Made by a program: the position numbers and the translations under genes. From Tipula vernalis (Eukaryota > Arthropoda > Insecta > Diptera > Tipulidae), in assembly GCA_958295665.1 (NCBI GenBank), contig OY282558.1, forward strand, positions 310,778,092 to 310,842,091: a DNA stretch of 64,000 nucleotides, in the 5' to 3' direction. Position 1 is the first letter of the stretch. Every line of letters begins with the position of its first letter. This document shows, in pieces, positions 21,894 through 32,163 of the stretch. Below the pieces are notes generated by a model, which had not been told where the DNA came from, ran no database searches, and saw nothing but the letters and a program-made list of their open reading frames with translations.

Positions 21894-22459
21894 TTGATTG
21901 ATTGATTTCAAATGTACGATCAAGCAATACGCAAGTCTCCCGTATTATAAATCCGAATACCACACCACTATACACCCATGTTATACATACACGACACCAT
22001 TTCTTTATGAAGCCCAAACTCCGTAAAGAAAGGCGCCACATTGATACCCACATAAGTTTAATAGTGTGATATCCGCCCTTAGCCAGGCAGCCATCGTACC
22101 CCCTTTTTACGTATAACAAAACCGAAGGATTAAATAGGATTATTAGTAGGGATAGACTCGACCCGGTTACAGACACCAAGCGATCGATAGTTAGTATTTT
22201 TTTTTATGACAGCACAAACACAATTTCCTGGTGCCGCAAGTTCTTTTTTCTGAAAAGCTGATAACATCTATTATTATTCCCGCCACCATTTTATCCATCG
22301 GCGGTTGTGTGAGGGGGGGGGGCGAAATTTCGTTCCATCATTATGTTCCCATGCGGTCACCCAAATTTGTACTAACTGTATTGTACTAAGTGTAGCTAGT
22401 GTTGCTTGACATTGTTGTTGCAATCGGTGCGTCTCTGCTGTCCCTGCCGCTCGCCCCCC
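21894..22459 (-). mobile_element. 566-bp SINE-like or internally deleted LINE insertion
   Basis: Bounded by an exact 22-bp duplication, so a target-primed retroposon. Orientation is minus: its 3' tail, (AATC)n, is at 21894. The body from about 22195 down to the tail is ~75-80% alike to 63170-63540, for example CCGGGTTGAG and GGTGTGGTATTCGCATTTAT words. The 5' portion (near 22360-22320) contains GTACAAATTTGGGTGACCGC and TGGGAACATAATG, which also occur at the start of the RTE element (26211-26250). I do not see clear A and B boxes. The open frame 21784-22179 crosses its 3' end and is probably not a gene, although the words YSGVVF.FII.ETC..LDRT are conserved between both copies. Confidence 0.75.
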
Positions 22460-22481
22460 GTATATAATAAAAATATATGAT
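22460..22481. repeat. 22-bp target-site duplication (right)
   Basis: Exact second copy of 21872-21893. Confidence 0.9.
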
Positions 22482-23209
22482 GAATTGATTAATAATAATT
22501 ATTATGTTATATAAAATTATTATTTTGGCTTATTTTAGTATTGTTTACTTGGTGCGAAATGTATCATGGATTTTGTTTTTAATTTTTTATGATGTTGATT
22601 TCCCTGAAAAAACAGATAATCCATTGGGAATCGACGTTGTAAATTATTGTTATTAAAATACTAGAGTTAGGTATTGCTTATTTTGATCCGATGTAATGTT
22701 ATTTAATAAACTAATTTAATTTTAAAAATAAAAAAAAACTTTTGGCTGAAAACCACAATATTGTTTATATTCGGCTGGAGTGTAAATAACGTAATCGGCA
22801 TTATTGACTTTTACCTTTAACAAGGTCAGAGGGACGAATTTCATAACTTATTGAATATAATTCACACAAAATTAAAATTTACTCTGTAAATTCAAATAGA
22901 GAAAACAGTAAATTTTCTGGATCTTACAATAAAACAATTTAAATCAAAACCACACATTCTAAATTTTGGGAAAACCTACGCCGACATAACAAACGATACC
23001 AACTATAAGGGGACATTAAGTCATACATCCCTATCAATTAGAAATAACAGCTTACCGTCACATGATTCAACCATTGCTACACACGAAAGTTGAAATATCG
23101 TTTGTGTGCCACACTAAATTTTGGTGATAATTTTAATATAAAAATTTATAAGTATGGTTGGAGTCAATTTAGTCTGAAAATCCGAAAAGTTTTAGGGTAG
23201 CAGTAATGA
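22482..23209. other. A/T-rich stretch, possibly LINE 3' flank
   Basis: No gene is recognised. The first part is probably the end of the interrupted CR1/L2 LINE and its flank; its 3' end cannot be fixed. Confidence 0.45.
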
Positions 23210-23370
23210 AAAACTGTGGAAAATAACGTTCAATTAATAATAATTGAACTATACAAAAAAATCAATAATTTTAAAATTGAAAAATGTCCATTTTTCATTA
23301 AAATTGTAAAATTATTGTTTTTTTTTAAACACTCGTAGTTTAATTATTAATTCACGTTATTTCCTATCGT
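23210..23370. repeat. Foldback hairpin, arms about 75 bp
   Basis: Left arm (23210-23285, with GGAAAATAACGTTCAATTAATAA and CAATAATTTTAAAATTG) pairs with the right arm (23292-23370, with TTATTAATTCACGTTATTTCC) with a few indels and a very short loop. It is probably a MITE or foldback repeat; no clear target duplication is seen. Confidence 0.7.
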
Positions 23371-26184
23371 TTCTGTTTAATTTTAATTTAAAAAATCCTC
23401 CCATATAATCAATCACAAATGAGAAATTTGAACACAAATTGAAAAAATCAAACCGGATTTTTTTTTTCTTTTTTTTGGAAACTTAGGCCACTTTCAAACT
23501 AAACGGCGCAGTTTATATTTTTTAATAAATTGTTTGATGTCATTCTATAAATGAACAATGTTTTGTTAGTTGTTTGCATATTAGGGGTGAGTTAATTGTA
23601 AAATTGTGCGAGGAGTGAAATTTTTGCAAAATCAGTTTCGATCTGAAAAAGAATCACGAAAATATTATTTTCAGTCAATCTCATCTTAATACAGAACGAC
23701 AGCAGTTCTGCCTGGTACATGAGTCACCATCGAAATTCAAGTCAGAACAATATTCTACCAGCAACAACGATACCATATGGCAAGCTTAATAAGGCTTCAA
23801 TAACTTGTGTTACGTTAGAAAACACTGTTAAAACCATTTTTAAAGCAAACATTTTTTCTAAGAACTCCTCCAAGTTCGTTTTTACATCAATGAATTTTTG
23901 AAAACGAAGAGATCGAAACTCTTGTTCCATTTCTTCTAAACTGTCGTTTATTTGTGAAATAACATAGTCAGCAAAGGATTGATGCTTTAAATTATTTTTG
24001 TTTGAAATTTGTTATTGTTTAATTATTGGGGATCTAAATTTGTGCAAGTTCCATGTACAACTTTTTTGCATAATTCTTTAATTTTTAAAATTAGTTCATC
24101 AAATAGCAAATTTTTATATACATAATTCGTTTTGCACTTTTGGGTCTAAGTAAATATTGTCTTCATTAAATGTGTCGATTGTAAATTTTAAGTCATTTAA
24201 ATGTTATTCCTCAATATATTCTTGTATACAAATTATATAAAATTGCTAACATAAAAGTTTTAACTGAAGGAAGACGTTTATAAATTTTTTGAGTTTTGTT
24301 TTGGGTTTCACTCCTTATTTAAATTATTGTTTATTTTTAAAATATAAGATAACAACAGGAATCTTTTAAATTTGATATTTATACTGCCAAATCAAAATTA
24401 TGTATTTTGAAATTTATTGGGTAAGAAAAAATGTTGTATATGTTTCCAATGCCCTAAAATTCAGTTAGCCACTCCTTCGAGAGAAAGCCATCTAGTATTA
24501 AGTACTTTTAATATTTATACCAAGCAGAATGGTCTTACATATTGTACAAATTAAGCGCCAATTTATAATTTCAAGAGAATGGCTTTTGGTAATTTTTTAC
24601 GCAAGAAAAACTTGCGAAATTTAAATATGCGGAAAACACTCAACAAATTTTTATTTCGATTCGAAAAAATCAAATGTGCGGTTCAAAATTATTATTTAAA
24701 AATTATTGGTAGACCATTCAAAAGTTTAGAAATTTTTTGTTTACAAAACTGAAAGATAAAATTTCTTTAGAGTTACAGTAAAAATTGGTGAACAGGTTAA
24801 GATATTCTTGTGAATGCAAAGGACAGAGATTTTAAACAAACGGGTGTACCAACATCAAAATTCGCTTAGTACCATCATAAATCATTCATCTTTAAAGGAT
24901 GACAAGGAAGAAAATCTTGAAAAACATTTAATTTTAGAAAATATATATACATTACGAGAACATCCTTCTAAATTAAATTACACTCAATTTTCGGTAGTTC
25001 AAGTATAAAATATTTTGGTTTTAAACCCAGTGAACATAAGAACAGTAAGGCCTTTATTTTTTGTAGATATCTCGAGTTAAAATAGGGTGAAACTTTGCAC
25101 AAATCTTCTTTAAATCTCAATAGAAGTCATTTTGGTGGCTCTTTTATTGTTTGACGGTTAAAATTAAGAGAATTATGATTTCTTAAATTTGTTGGGCGCA
25201 CTCTTAAAGTGGTAAGTTCATTTACTAATTTTAGGGCTTGTAGGGAGAGTAGGGGCACATTGATTCATTTTTTTTCTAATTGACTGAACCAACTGACAAT
25301 GATACAGTAACTGCAGAGGAATCACAAATATATGTCAATTTATAATACAGAAACCTTTCAGTGGTTTCATATGCTGAGTTTTTTTGGGTTTATAAATGTA
25401 CCCCATATATCAATGTACCCCTGCTCCCCCTATCGCTACCCGCGTACCCCCCTCAATAGCCAAAAAACAAAAAATCTCAATCACATCAACAAATAATGCG
25501 ATGGTATGAACGTATGAGGTATTTATTTGAAGTAACACACAAACTAGGGTTCCCAACTTTTCATTTTCCAAATAAAGAACATTTAAATAAAATACTAATG
25601 AACTAATATTGAGTTCTTAGAGACCAAAAAGAACTACTAAATCAAAAAGAAAAACTGAACTACTTATATACATCATTTTCTACTTGCAGAGTTTAGTTTT
25701 TTGTGGATTTGGATCAGTTTTAATGGTCCCAAAAAACTCAACATAAAATATAATGATACATTTAAACAATAGCATGAATTTCAAATACAATATAAACAAT
25801 TGCCGTAGGCTGTGCTCTTTATGGCAAAAACTAGTTCGAAATCTTCAAATTTCGGTAATCCCAAAATTGAAAGTTTTGATAGCCAGTATTCTAGAAATAC
25901 TATTTATATGTATAGCCGTGTTTTCCATGAGAACTGCACTAGAACTCGATAAACTTTAAATTACTTTTATTCTATATAAACCGAAAAAAAAAATTCATAA
26001 AGCGCGAATATGTAGTGTATTTGACATAAATACACATTTTAAGTTTAAACATTTCTCCCTTCAATTAGCCATAAAACTATTTTCTAACCAATTATTTGTA
26101 TCATTGAACATCAAACAAAATTAATGATTTTAAATAGTTAATAATTATTAAAAGTTTTATTTATGTTTAAAATCAAGTATTCTT
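23371..26184. other. A/T-rich non-coding stretch with two doubtful open frames
   Basis: No confident gene. A minus-strand frame (23742-24010) and a plus-strand frame (24814-25008) have balanced amino-acid use but no recognised family. The rest is A/T-rich, with multiple stops. Confidence 0.5.
23742..24010 (-). CDS. Unidentified open frame, possibly a transposon exon
   Basis: About 90 codons without an obvious start, reading LKHQSFADYVISQINDSLEE, then EQEFRSLRFQKFIDVKTNLE, and ending LPYGIVVAGRILF before a TGA. The composition is more protein-like (amphipathic, E/K/F/L) than neighbouring chance frames, and the C-terminus could be membrane-associated. I do not recognise it and assign no function. 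It could be an exon of a decayed transposon gene or chance. Confidence 0.25.
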
Positions 26185-26199
26185 AAAAAATATAAATTT
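26185..26199. repeat. 15-bp target-site duplication (left) of RTE element
   Basis: AAAAAATATAAATTT, repeated exactly at 28268-28282. Confidence 0.75.
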
Positions 26200-28267
26200 T
26201 GCTTGGATTAGTACAAATTTGAGTGACCGCTTGGGAACATCATAGTAGAAAAGTGAAAAATGGATTGGAACGAAACCTCCCCCCGGCATGCCAGTATGCC
26301 TTACTCAGCAGCCCTGGGATCTGGCTAGGAAAACAATGGACCAATCATTCAATTATCCGAAATCAAAATGATTACAGAAACGAACACTAGAAGAAATAAT
26401 TCAAAATCGGCAAACAACACAAATATCAACCATTGGCTATCGTACCCGGACACGAATTGAAAACTGGAACATAAGAACTCTAACGGAAAACATCAAGGTT
26501 AGCACAAGTTGAGAAGGAAATGAAGCGGTATAACATAGAAATTCTTAGCCTCAGTGAAGTAAGATGAAAGGATAGTGGAGACATAACAACCATAGCGCAG
26601 GCAATTATATGATGTTCGTAGAGTAGACACACACGAACAAGGCGTAGGTATACTAACAACGGCTAAAGAGAAGAAATCACTACTCGAATGGAAACCTCTA
26701 AGTAGAAGGATAATTACAGCAAGATTCCACTCAAAAATCAGAAAATACAACGATTATACAATGCTATGCGCCTACAGAAGACGCAGATGACACAACAAAG
26801 GATGAATTATACAAGCAATTACAAGCCGCCATATCAAGTACACACCGAAATGACACCAAGGTTATCCAAGGAGATTTCAACGCTTAGTTTCTGCTAAGAG
26901 TAACAACGGAGACAAACTCATCGACTATTGTGTCACAAATCAGCTATTCATAGGCGGTAGAAAATTCCCACACAATATTATTCATAAATACACCTGGACA
27001 TCACCAGATGGCAGAACGAGAAATCAAATTGATCATGGACTGGTAAATATGAAGTTTCTATCCTTCTTACAAGATGTCTGAGCAATGAGAGGAGCAGATG
27101 TACACAGCGATCACCAATTGAAAATAGCAACCTTCAAAATCAAACCAGCTCCTGTGAAAAATGCAAGAACTAATCGGAGGAAATTCAACATAGATAGATT
27201 GAGAAACACTGACATAAGAAACACTTTCAATGAAACGCTCCAAACCAATCTACTAAATAACGAAACCAGCGCTATAGATCAAAAATGGGAAGAACTAGAA
27301 GAAGTCTCCGTAAAAACTGCTACAAGTGTGCTTGGCTACAAAGACAACACAAGAAAACCATGGATTAGAGATGAAACGTCGAAGAAAATTGAAGAACGCC
27401 GCCAACTTAAAATACAGCTATGCAATCAAAATACGGCGGAAATTCGAAGAAAATATGAGGACACAGCTAGACAAGTGAAGAAAATGGCATGGAGTGATCG
27501 CCGGAAATATACGGAAGACATTCTCACCACTGCCGAATCAGCGGCAGCAAATAGAAATATGCGCGCATTACACCAATCGTGTAAGAAAAGTTACCGGAAA
27601 ATTTACAAATATACCACCTATAAAGGATTCAAATGGACAAGTTCTAACTACAGACGACCAACAACTAAATAGATGGAAAGAGTTCTTTGAGAACAACTGC
27701 ATAGATAGCGAACCAGTTGAGGAGCTTCCAGATGGCAACTATAACAAAGCCACTAATACACATCCACCAACGGAAAAAATGCGGAAAGTTACAAGTGCCA
27801 TAAAGAAGCTGAAAAATAACAAAGCCGCTGGAACCGACAACAGACCAACTGAGTTACTCAATGGTGACGCATTTACAATTGTTGGAGCCCTAACACCACT
27901 ATGGGTGGAAGTGTGGAATACTGGAAAAATTCCGCAAAAATGGAAAAAGGGCTTAACCATAACGATTCCAAAGAGGCATCTCCCTCCTTAACAGTCAAAT
28001 AAAAGTACTAGCAATGGGAAACGGAAATGGATATGGATAGGACACACGCTGAGAAAGACACCAAGTGACATAACCAGGATGTCATTGGAATGGAATCCGC
28101 AAGGAAAGAGGAAAGTTGGAAGACCAGCAATGACTTGGAGGAGAACGGTGCTAACCGAAGCAAAACATCTCGGGAAAACATGGCGGAGCTAAAGACAACA
28201 GCCCCAAATAGAGTTCGATGGTCCAGTCTAGTAGACGCCCTATTCTCCTAAATGGAGATAAAGGAAA
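26200..28267 (+). mobile_element. RTE-clade LINE, internally deleted
   Basis: A 2068-bp plus-strand insertion between exact 15-bp repeats, ending in A9 at 28265-28273. The coding order is endonuclease (WNIRTLTENIK near 26463, broken by stops), a linker with readable frames, the start of RT, and then directly the C-terminal end of the ORF. The RT palm is missing. The first ~40 bases share words with the 566-bp insertion at 21894-22459. Confidence 0.85.
26440..28250 (+). pseudogene. RTE ORF: endonuclease remnant, RT start, C-terminal end
   Basis: The endonuclease part (26440-27080) has many stops. An open frame 27085-27672 (SDHQLKIATFKIK at its start is the endonuclease SDH motif) continues after a frameshift near 27575 in 27494-27991: DSNGQVLTTDDQQLNRWKEF, then KKLKNNKAAGTDNRPTELL and WNTGKIPQKWKKGLTITIPK, the RT fingers of RTE elements. 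Around 27985-28015 the sequence jumps to the C-terminus: IGHTLRKTPSDITRMSLEWN, then GRPAMTWRRTVLTEAKHLGK. The catalytic RT palm (F/YADD) is therefore absent, and one more frameshift follows GKTWR. The element is non-autonomous. Confidence 0.85.
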
Positions 28268-28282
28268 AAAAAATATAAATTT
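28268..28282. repeat. 15-bp target-site duplication (right) of RTE element
   Basis: Second exact copy of AAAAAATATAAATTT. Confidence 0.75.
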
Positions 28283-28564
28283 AAAGTTTTTAATGGATTT
28301 CATTGAACAAAACTTAAAATAAACCAGAAAATATTTTAGAACTCACTTGTGACATTTTTTATCAGTAAAAAAGAAAGACCCTGGAAAATTTCAATTTTTA
28401 TTGATATTGTTTTTCATTAATATAAATGACTAATTCATCAAAATATACCCTTAAATGCTTTTTAGTACCCACGTTTAGAAAATTTAGTCCGATTTCACAA
28501 AAAAATGTTGTTTGTCATTTCATCAGAATCTATAGGTCTATATAGTTCATCAACATTTTTTTTG

Positions 28565-28740
28565 TGAAGTTGAGTGCTCTACCAATCTTGGCTTCAGGTG
28601 TTTCAACAAGTATTCTATAGGGTTCAAATCCGGCGAATATGGCGGCCACTCAAGGAGTTCGATCCCATGTTTGTACAAAGCGGGCCGTATGCATCGGATC
28701 ATTATCATGTAATAGAATATGATTTTTGAAACATTCTCGC
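28565..28740 (-). pseudogene. Tc1-like transposase catalytic fragment
   Basis: On the minus strand: LLHDNDPMHTARFVQTWDR and, after a frameshift, GIELLEWPPYSPDLNPIEYL. These are the second-aspartate block (HDNDPKHT) and the third-acid block (SPDLNPIE) of Tc1 DD34E transposases. Sequence up to ~28900 probably belongs to the same gene but is too broken to read. Terminal repeats were not found. It is a different copy from the fragment at 2287. Confidence 0.75.
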
Positions 28741-29109
28741 CTCATTTTTCCAGGCTTCCAATGGAGCAATATTCCTATGTAGTCATTTGTAGTCATGTAC
28801 GATAATCTTCATGGTTATCCAATAGAAGAACCTTACAATCTTAGACTGGCTCAAATATTTCGATCATGCCTGAATCACGGGTTACAGGTTGGAGTGCACG
28901 ATACTTAAATAAATGGATAAAAATGGTACTGTGCAGCCAAAAATCAAAGCAAAACTGGGCCACAACCTCGAGTTAGTTTTAGATTACTAAATTTGGAAAA
29001 CTTTCTGAGCCAATTTGATAATACTATTTGTAAAACTACAAAAGTTTATCGAGGAAGCTTTAATTAACTAAAGTATCTCCAGAATTCGCCTAAACCGGCG
29101 GTTCTAGGA

Positions 29110-29534
29110 AATTATGTTGGAATAGATGAAGAGAAAAATTTCAAATTATAAAAGCGAAATAGCACGTGATTTATTGGGAAATACGGAAAAAAGAATGAAT
29201 GAGCGATTGAACTAAAGTTTGATGAATTTATTTAAAGCTCTTATAAGAGCCAACATATGTACCTACTAAACAAGCTTTAGATTTAGCAGCATAATTATTA
29301 AAAAGATTTTTCAAAAAGAAAAGAAAAATGTATCCTGAATCAGCGGAAATTTTGCAAGATTTACTGCAAGTTGAAAATCAAAATGTTTTGACAGTGGAGG
29401 AAGAATTAGATTTACTTTTAAGAAACGCGGAAGAACCTCCAAACGTGTTCTCCAAATTTATAGCAAAACAAATAAGTAATCTTGAAGATCTATATAACGC
29501 GGTTTCTTTTGTAAAACCTACTTCGACTTCATAA
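29110..29534 (+). pseudogene. Unidentified decayed gene fragment
   Basis: The last 68 codons (29328-29534) are open: MYPESAEILQDLLQVE, then TVEEELDLLLRNAEEPPNVF, AKQISNLEDLYNAVSF and a TAA. Upstream in other frames there is SEIARDLLGNTEKRMNERL (about 29147-29208), so a longer ORF with one or two frameshifts is possible. It is acidic and leucine-rich with no motif I recognise. It may be a transposon-derived gene. Function unknown. Confidence 0.3.
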
Positions 29535-30228
29535 GAAAAAACATTTTCGATTTGTTCTAATTTTTTCATGAAGATTAGATCGAGACTAGCAGACAAGTGT
29601 CTGAATGCGTTAGTACAACAAAAACGAAAAAAAAAAAAAAAAAAAAAAACGCCAAAACCTCGCCAAAACCGCGCCCTATTTCTCTGAAAACATATAAAAG
29701 TTTAGCGGACAAAACATTATTGTTAGTTTTGAAAAATTTGTAGCAAATGATTTGTAACATTTTTAATGGTAAATGACTCTGAAATCCATTAAAAACTTAA
29801 TGCTAATTTAAACTTCGACCAATATCTGAATTCAGTGAAAGAAAAGCTCTCTCAAATTGTATTTTTTTAACCGTATAATTGGAAAAATTTCTAAATGATT
29901 TTATATAAGTGTATGTATCGTGTGTGGAGAGACGACCCAAAACGATTTTTAAAGTTAATTTGTAATATTTCCTCGATCCATTGGCCCAAAGGATATACAT
30001 AAATGCATTATTGTATATACATATTACGATAAGAAATTGAAGACTGAAATAAATAATATTCTTCTGCATAATCTCAAAATTATTATTTAAAAGTTTGGAC
30101 TGGGCTTTACCAATCATATATATCAGACATGAAATATTTTAGTTTTTAATTTATTTAAGACATACGCAATTAGCTATAAACATATATCAACTAAATATTT
30201 CATTTATTAATTTAAAAAGCAAAAAAAA
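29535..30228. other. A/T-rich non-coding stretch
   Basis: It contains a ~22-base poly(A) tract near 29628-29650. No gene is seen. Confidence 0.5.
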
Positions 30229-30267
30229 TATTAACCTCGTAATTTTTCTTTTTGATTTCAGGTATGT
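30229..30267 (+). promoter_or_regulatory. Candidate recursive splice site (ratchet point)
   Basis: A branch-point-like TATTAAC (about 30229-30235) is followed by a pyrimidine tract (TTTTTCTTTTTGATTT) and CAG|GTATGT, with the junction between 30261 and 30262. A 3' splice site directly abutted to a 5' splice site is the signature of zero-length-exon recursive splicing in long fly introns. It would place this region in a long plus-strand intron. An alternative is an ordinary 3' splice site whose exon happens to begin GTATGT. Confidence 0.5.
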
Positions 30268-31075
30268 ACTAAGAAGTAATCAACCATGTCATCATTAGAC
30301 TTTAATCGTATATTTGACTTGCTGTTAATAAAACATAATGGCAAATTAATAAACATATTATATTGAAAGTTATCTTGAAGACAAAAATAGAGATAAACAA
30401 AACACAAATAAAAAAAATATTTTCCGTTTTTTTTTTTTTTTTTTTGTTTGGTTTTAACATAAAAATCATATTTTTTTTTATTATGTATTATTATAAATAC
30501 ATATTTTGTTATGTTAAGAAAAAAAAAAAAAAACATTACGTTTTTTTTATAAAGATTACACACATAGTACACACATGTAGGTTTTATACTGCGTATATGA
30601 AAGGAGACTAAAAATTGTTTGATTATATTTTGTTGTTGTCAAATTTTTATTGTTTGCAAGGTTGATCCCATATTTTCTGGTACGCGTGATTTTGTATACA
30701 TAAACTTTTTTTGTGAATATCAAGCTTATAATTTATATTTTGACATCGTCATAATAATATAAAGGTATACCTACGAAAAAATAATTTTCGTTTGTTAGTA
30801 TGTACGAGTATTATGCATATTATATGTTTATAGAAGAAGTTAAAACATTTAAAAGAAACTCAGACTCAAGAATATTTTATTTTCTTTATAAGTTTAATTT
30901 GGTTGGTTGATTTTAATTTTTTTTTTATTTGTATATTCTCATTCCTCCAATTTTTTGTATTTTTTGTTGGTTGGATTTTTTTTTATTTTTTCATTTTTAA
31001 TACTTGAATTTACGTTTTTCTCATTCACACATACAATTTTAATTTTCATTTTTTTTTATATATAAACATATATTT

Positions 31076-31146
<71 letters not shown>

Positions 31147-32111
31147 TATATATTTTGTTTTTTAATGAATTTGTTAGTACTTTCGCTAAATGAGCGTATA
31201 TGTGTTACGGAAAATGTAAAATTGGAGCACATGAATTTTTAAAAGATATTTCCCGAAAGGCTGGTAATTTACTTGTTTAAACGAACATTTTGCGTTGGTA
31301 CTTAATAATGAAAACACATCTTAATATATGCCTACACAATAAAGTACTAAATTTTCCTCAATCAAACACTTGATTTTGATAATATATTTATTCATTGAAA
31401 TGATGATCGTTTATTTTTATTTTTTATTTAACAATGGCTTGTTATACTATAATTTTTGTTGTTATTAAATAATAAAAATATAAAAAATTTTAGTACTGTC
31501 GTATAAGTTGTTTAGGTAACACACATGAAGAAAAAAAAATAATAATTTAAATTATAAATATATTTGTTATTAATTTTTTTTATATTTACAACTATTATTA
31601 AAAAAATAATTATTTTTATATTGTTTATATTATCGTTTATGATTTGTTTTGATTTAAGTTTTTAAATATAAATTATGTTATTGAGTTGAGATAAAAATAT
31701 ATTTAATAGTAATTATTATTAAATGGATATACAAAACAAACAAAAAAAAAACGTGATGTTAAGTGAACAGTTTTTTAAAGTGAAGAAAATATTTTAATTA
31801 ACATAATTCATTCGCGGTATATAAAATATAAATTGTTTATAGTGGTGATTTATTTTAATTATTATTATATTATTTTTAAAATACATGTCAACATACATGT
31901 ATTTTATGGTGAATTTGTTTAGATACATGTTTTGTGTGCAATAATTATAATATTTTGGTTATAGTTTTTTGTTGGTTCTATTTTATTATTTTGTGTTAAT
32001 TTAATTTTGATTGTATCCAAAGTTTTTGTTTCGTTGGGTTTCATTAATATTTTAAAATATAATACATATTTATTGTGAAACGAAAATAATTATAAAATTA
32101 TTAAAGGTATA
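30268..32111. other. Very A/T-rich non-coding stretch with homopolymers
   Basis: It includes T17 near 30429, A12-16 tracts, and a long (AT)n at 31079-31141. Open frames are low-complexity. If the exon at 32112 is real, 31.7-32.1 kb could be its 5' UTR. Confidence 0.5.
31079..31141. repeat. (AT)n microsatellite
   Basis: About 31 uninterrupted AT dinucleotides. Confidence 0.97.
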
Positions 32112-32163
32112 ATGAAAAAAATGTCATCGGCCGCTTCGTTATTTCGTTGTTCAATGTTGCAAG
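32112..32163 (+). CDS. Possible first coding exon of an unidentified gene
   Basis: ATG at 32112 gives MKKMSSAASLFRCSMLQ plus one base, then AAG|GTATGA, a reasonable donor at 32163/32164. An in-frame TGA at 32076 precedes the ATG, as expected for a start exon. The stretch (GTCATCGGCCGCTTCGTTATTTCG) is strikingly GC-rich against kilobases of A/T, which is why I single it out. No downstream exon is seen in the window and I do not recognise the peptide. It could be chance. Confidence 0.35.

Noticed and set aside
21784..22179. 131-codon minus-strand frame
   Set aside because: It crosses the target duplication and the LINE/retroposon boundary, so it cannot be one gene.
24814..25008. 64-codon plus-strand frame ending LREHPSKLNYTQFSVVQV
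   Set aside because: Composition is protein-like, but I recognise no family and no supporting splice or start context; not enough to call.
30286..30363. Short ORF MSSLDFNRIFDLLLIKHNG just after the ratchet-like site
   Set aside because: 26 codons ending in a stop, no donor and A/T-driven composition; more likely chance.
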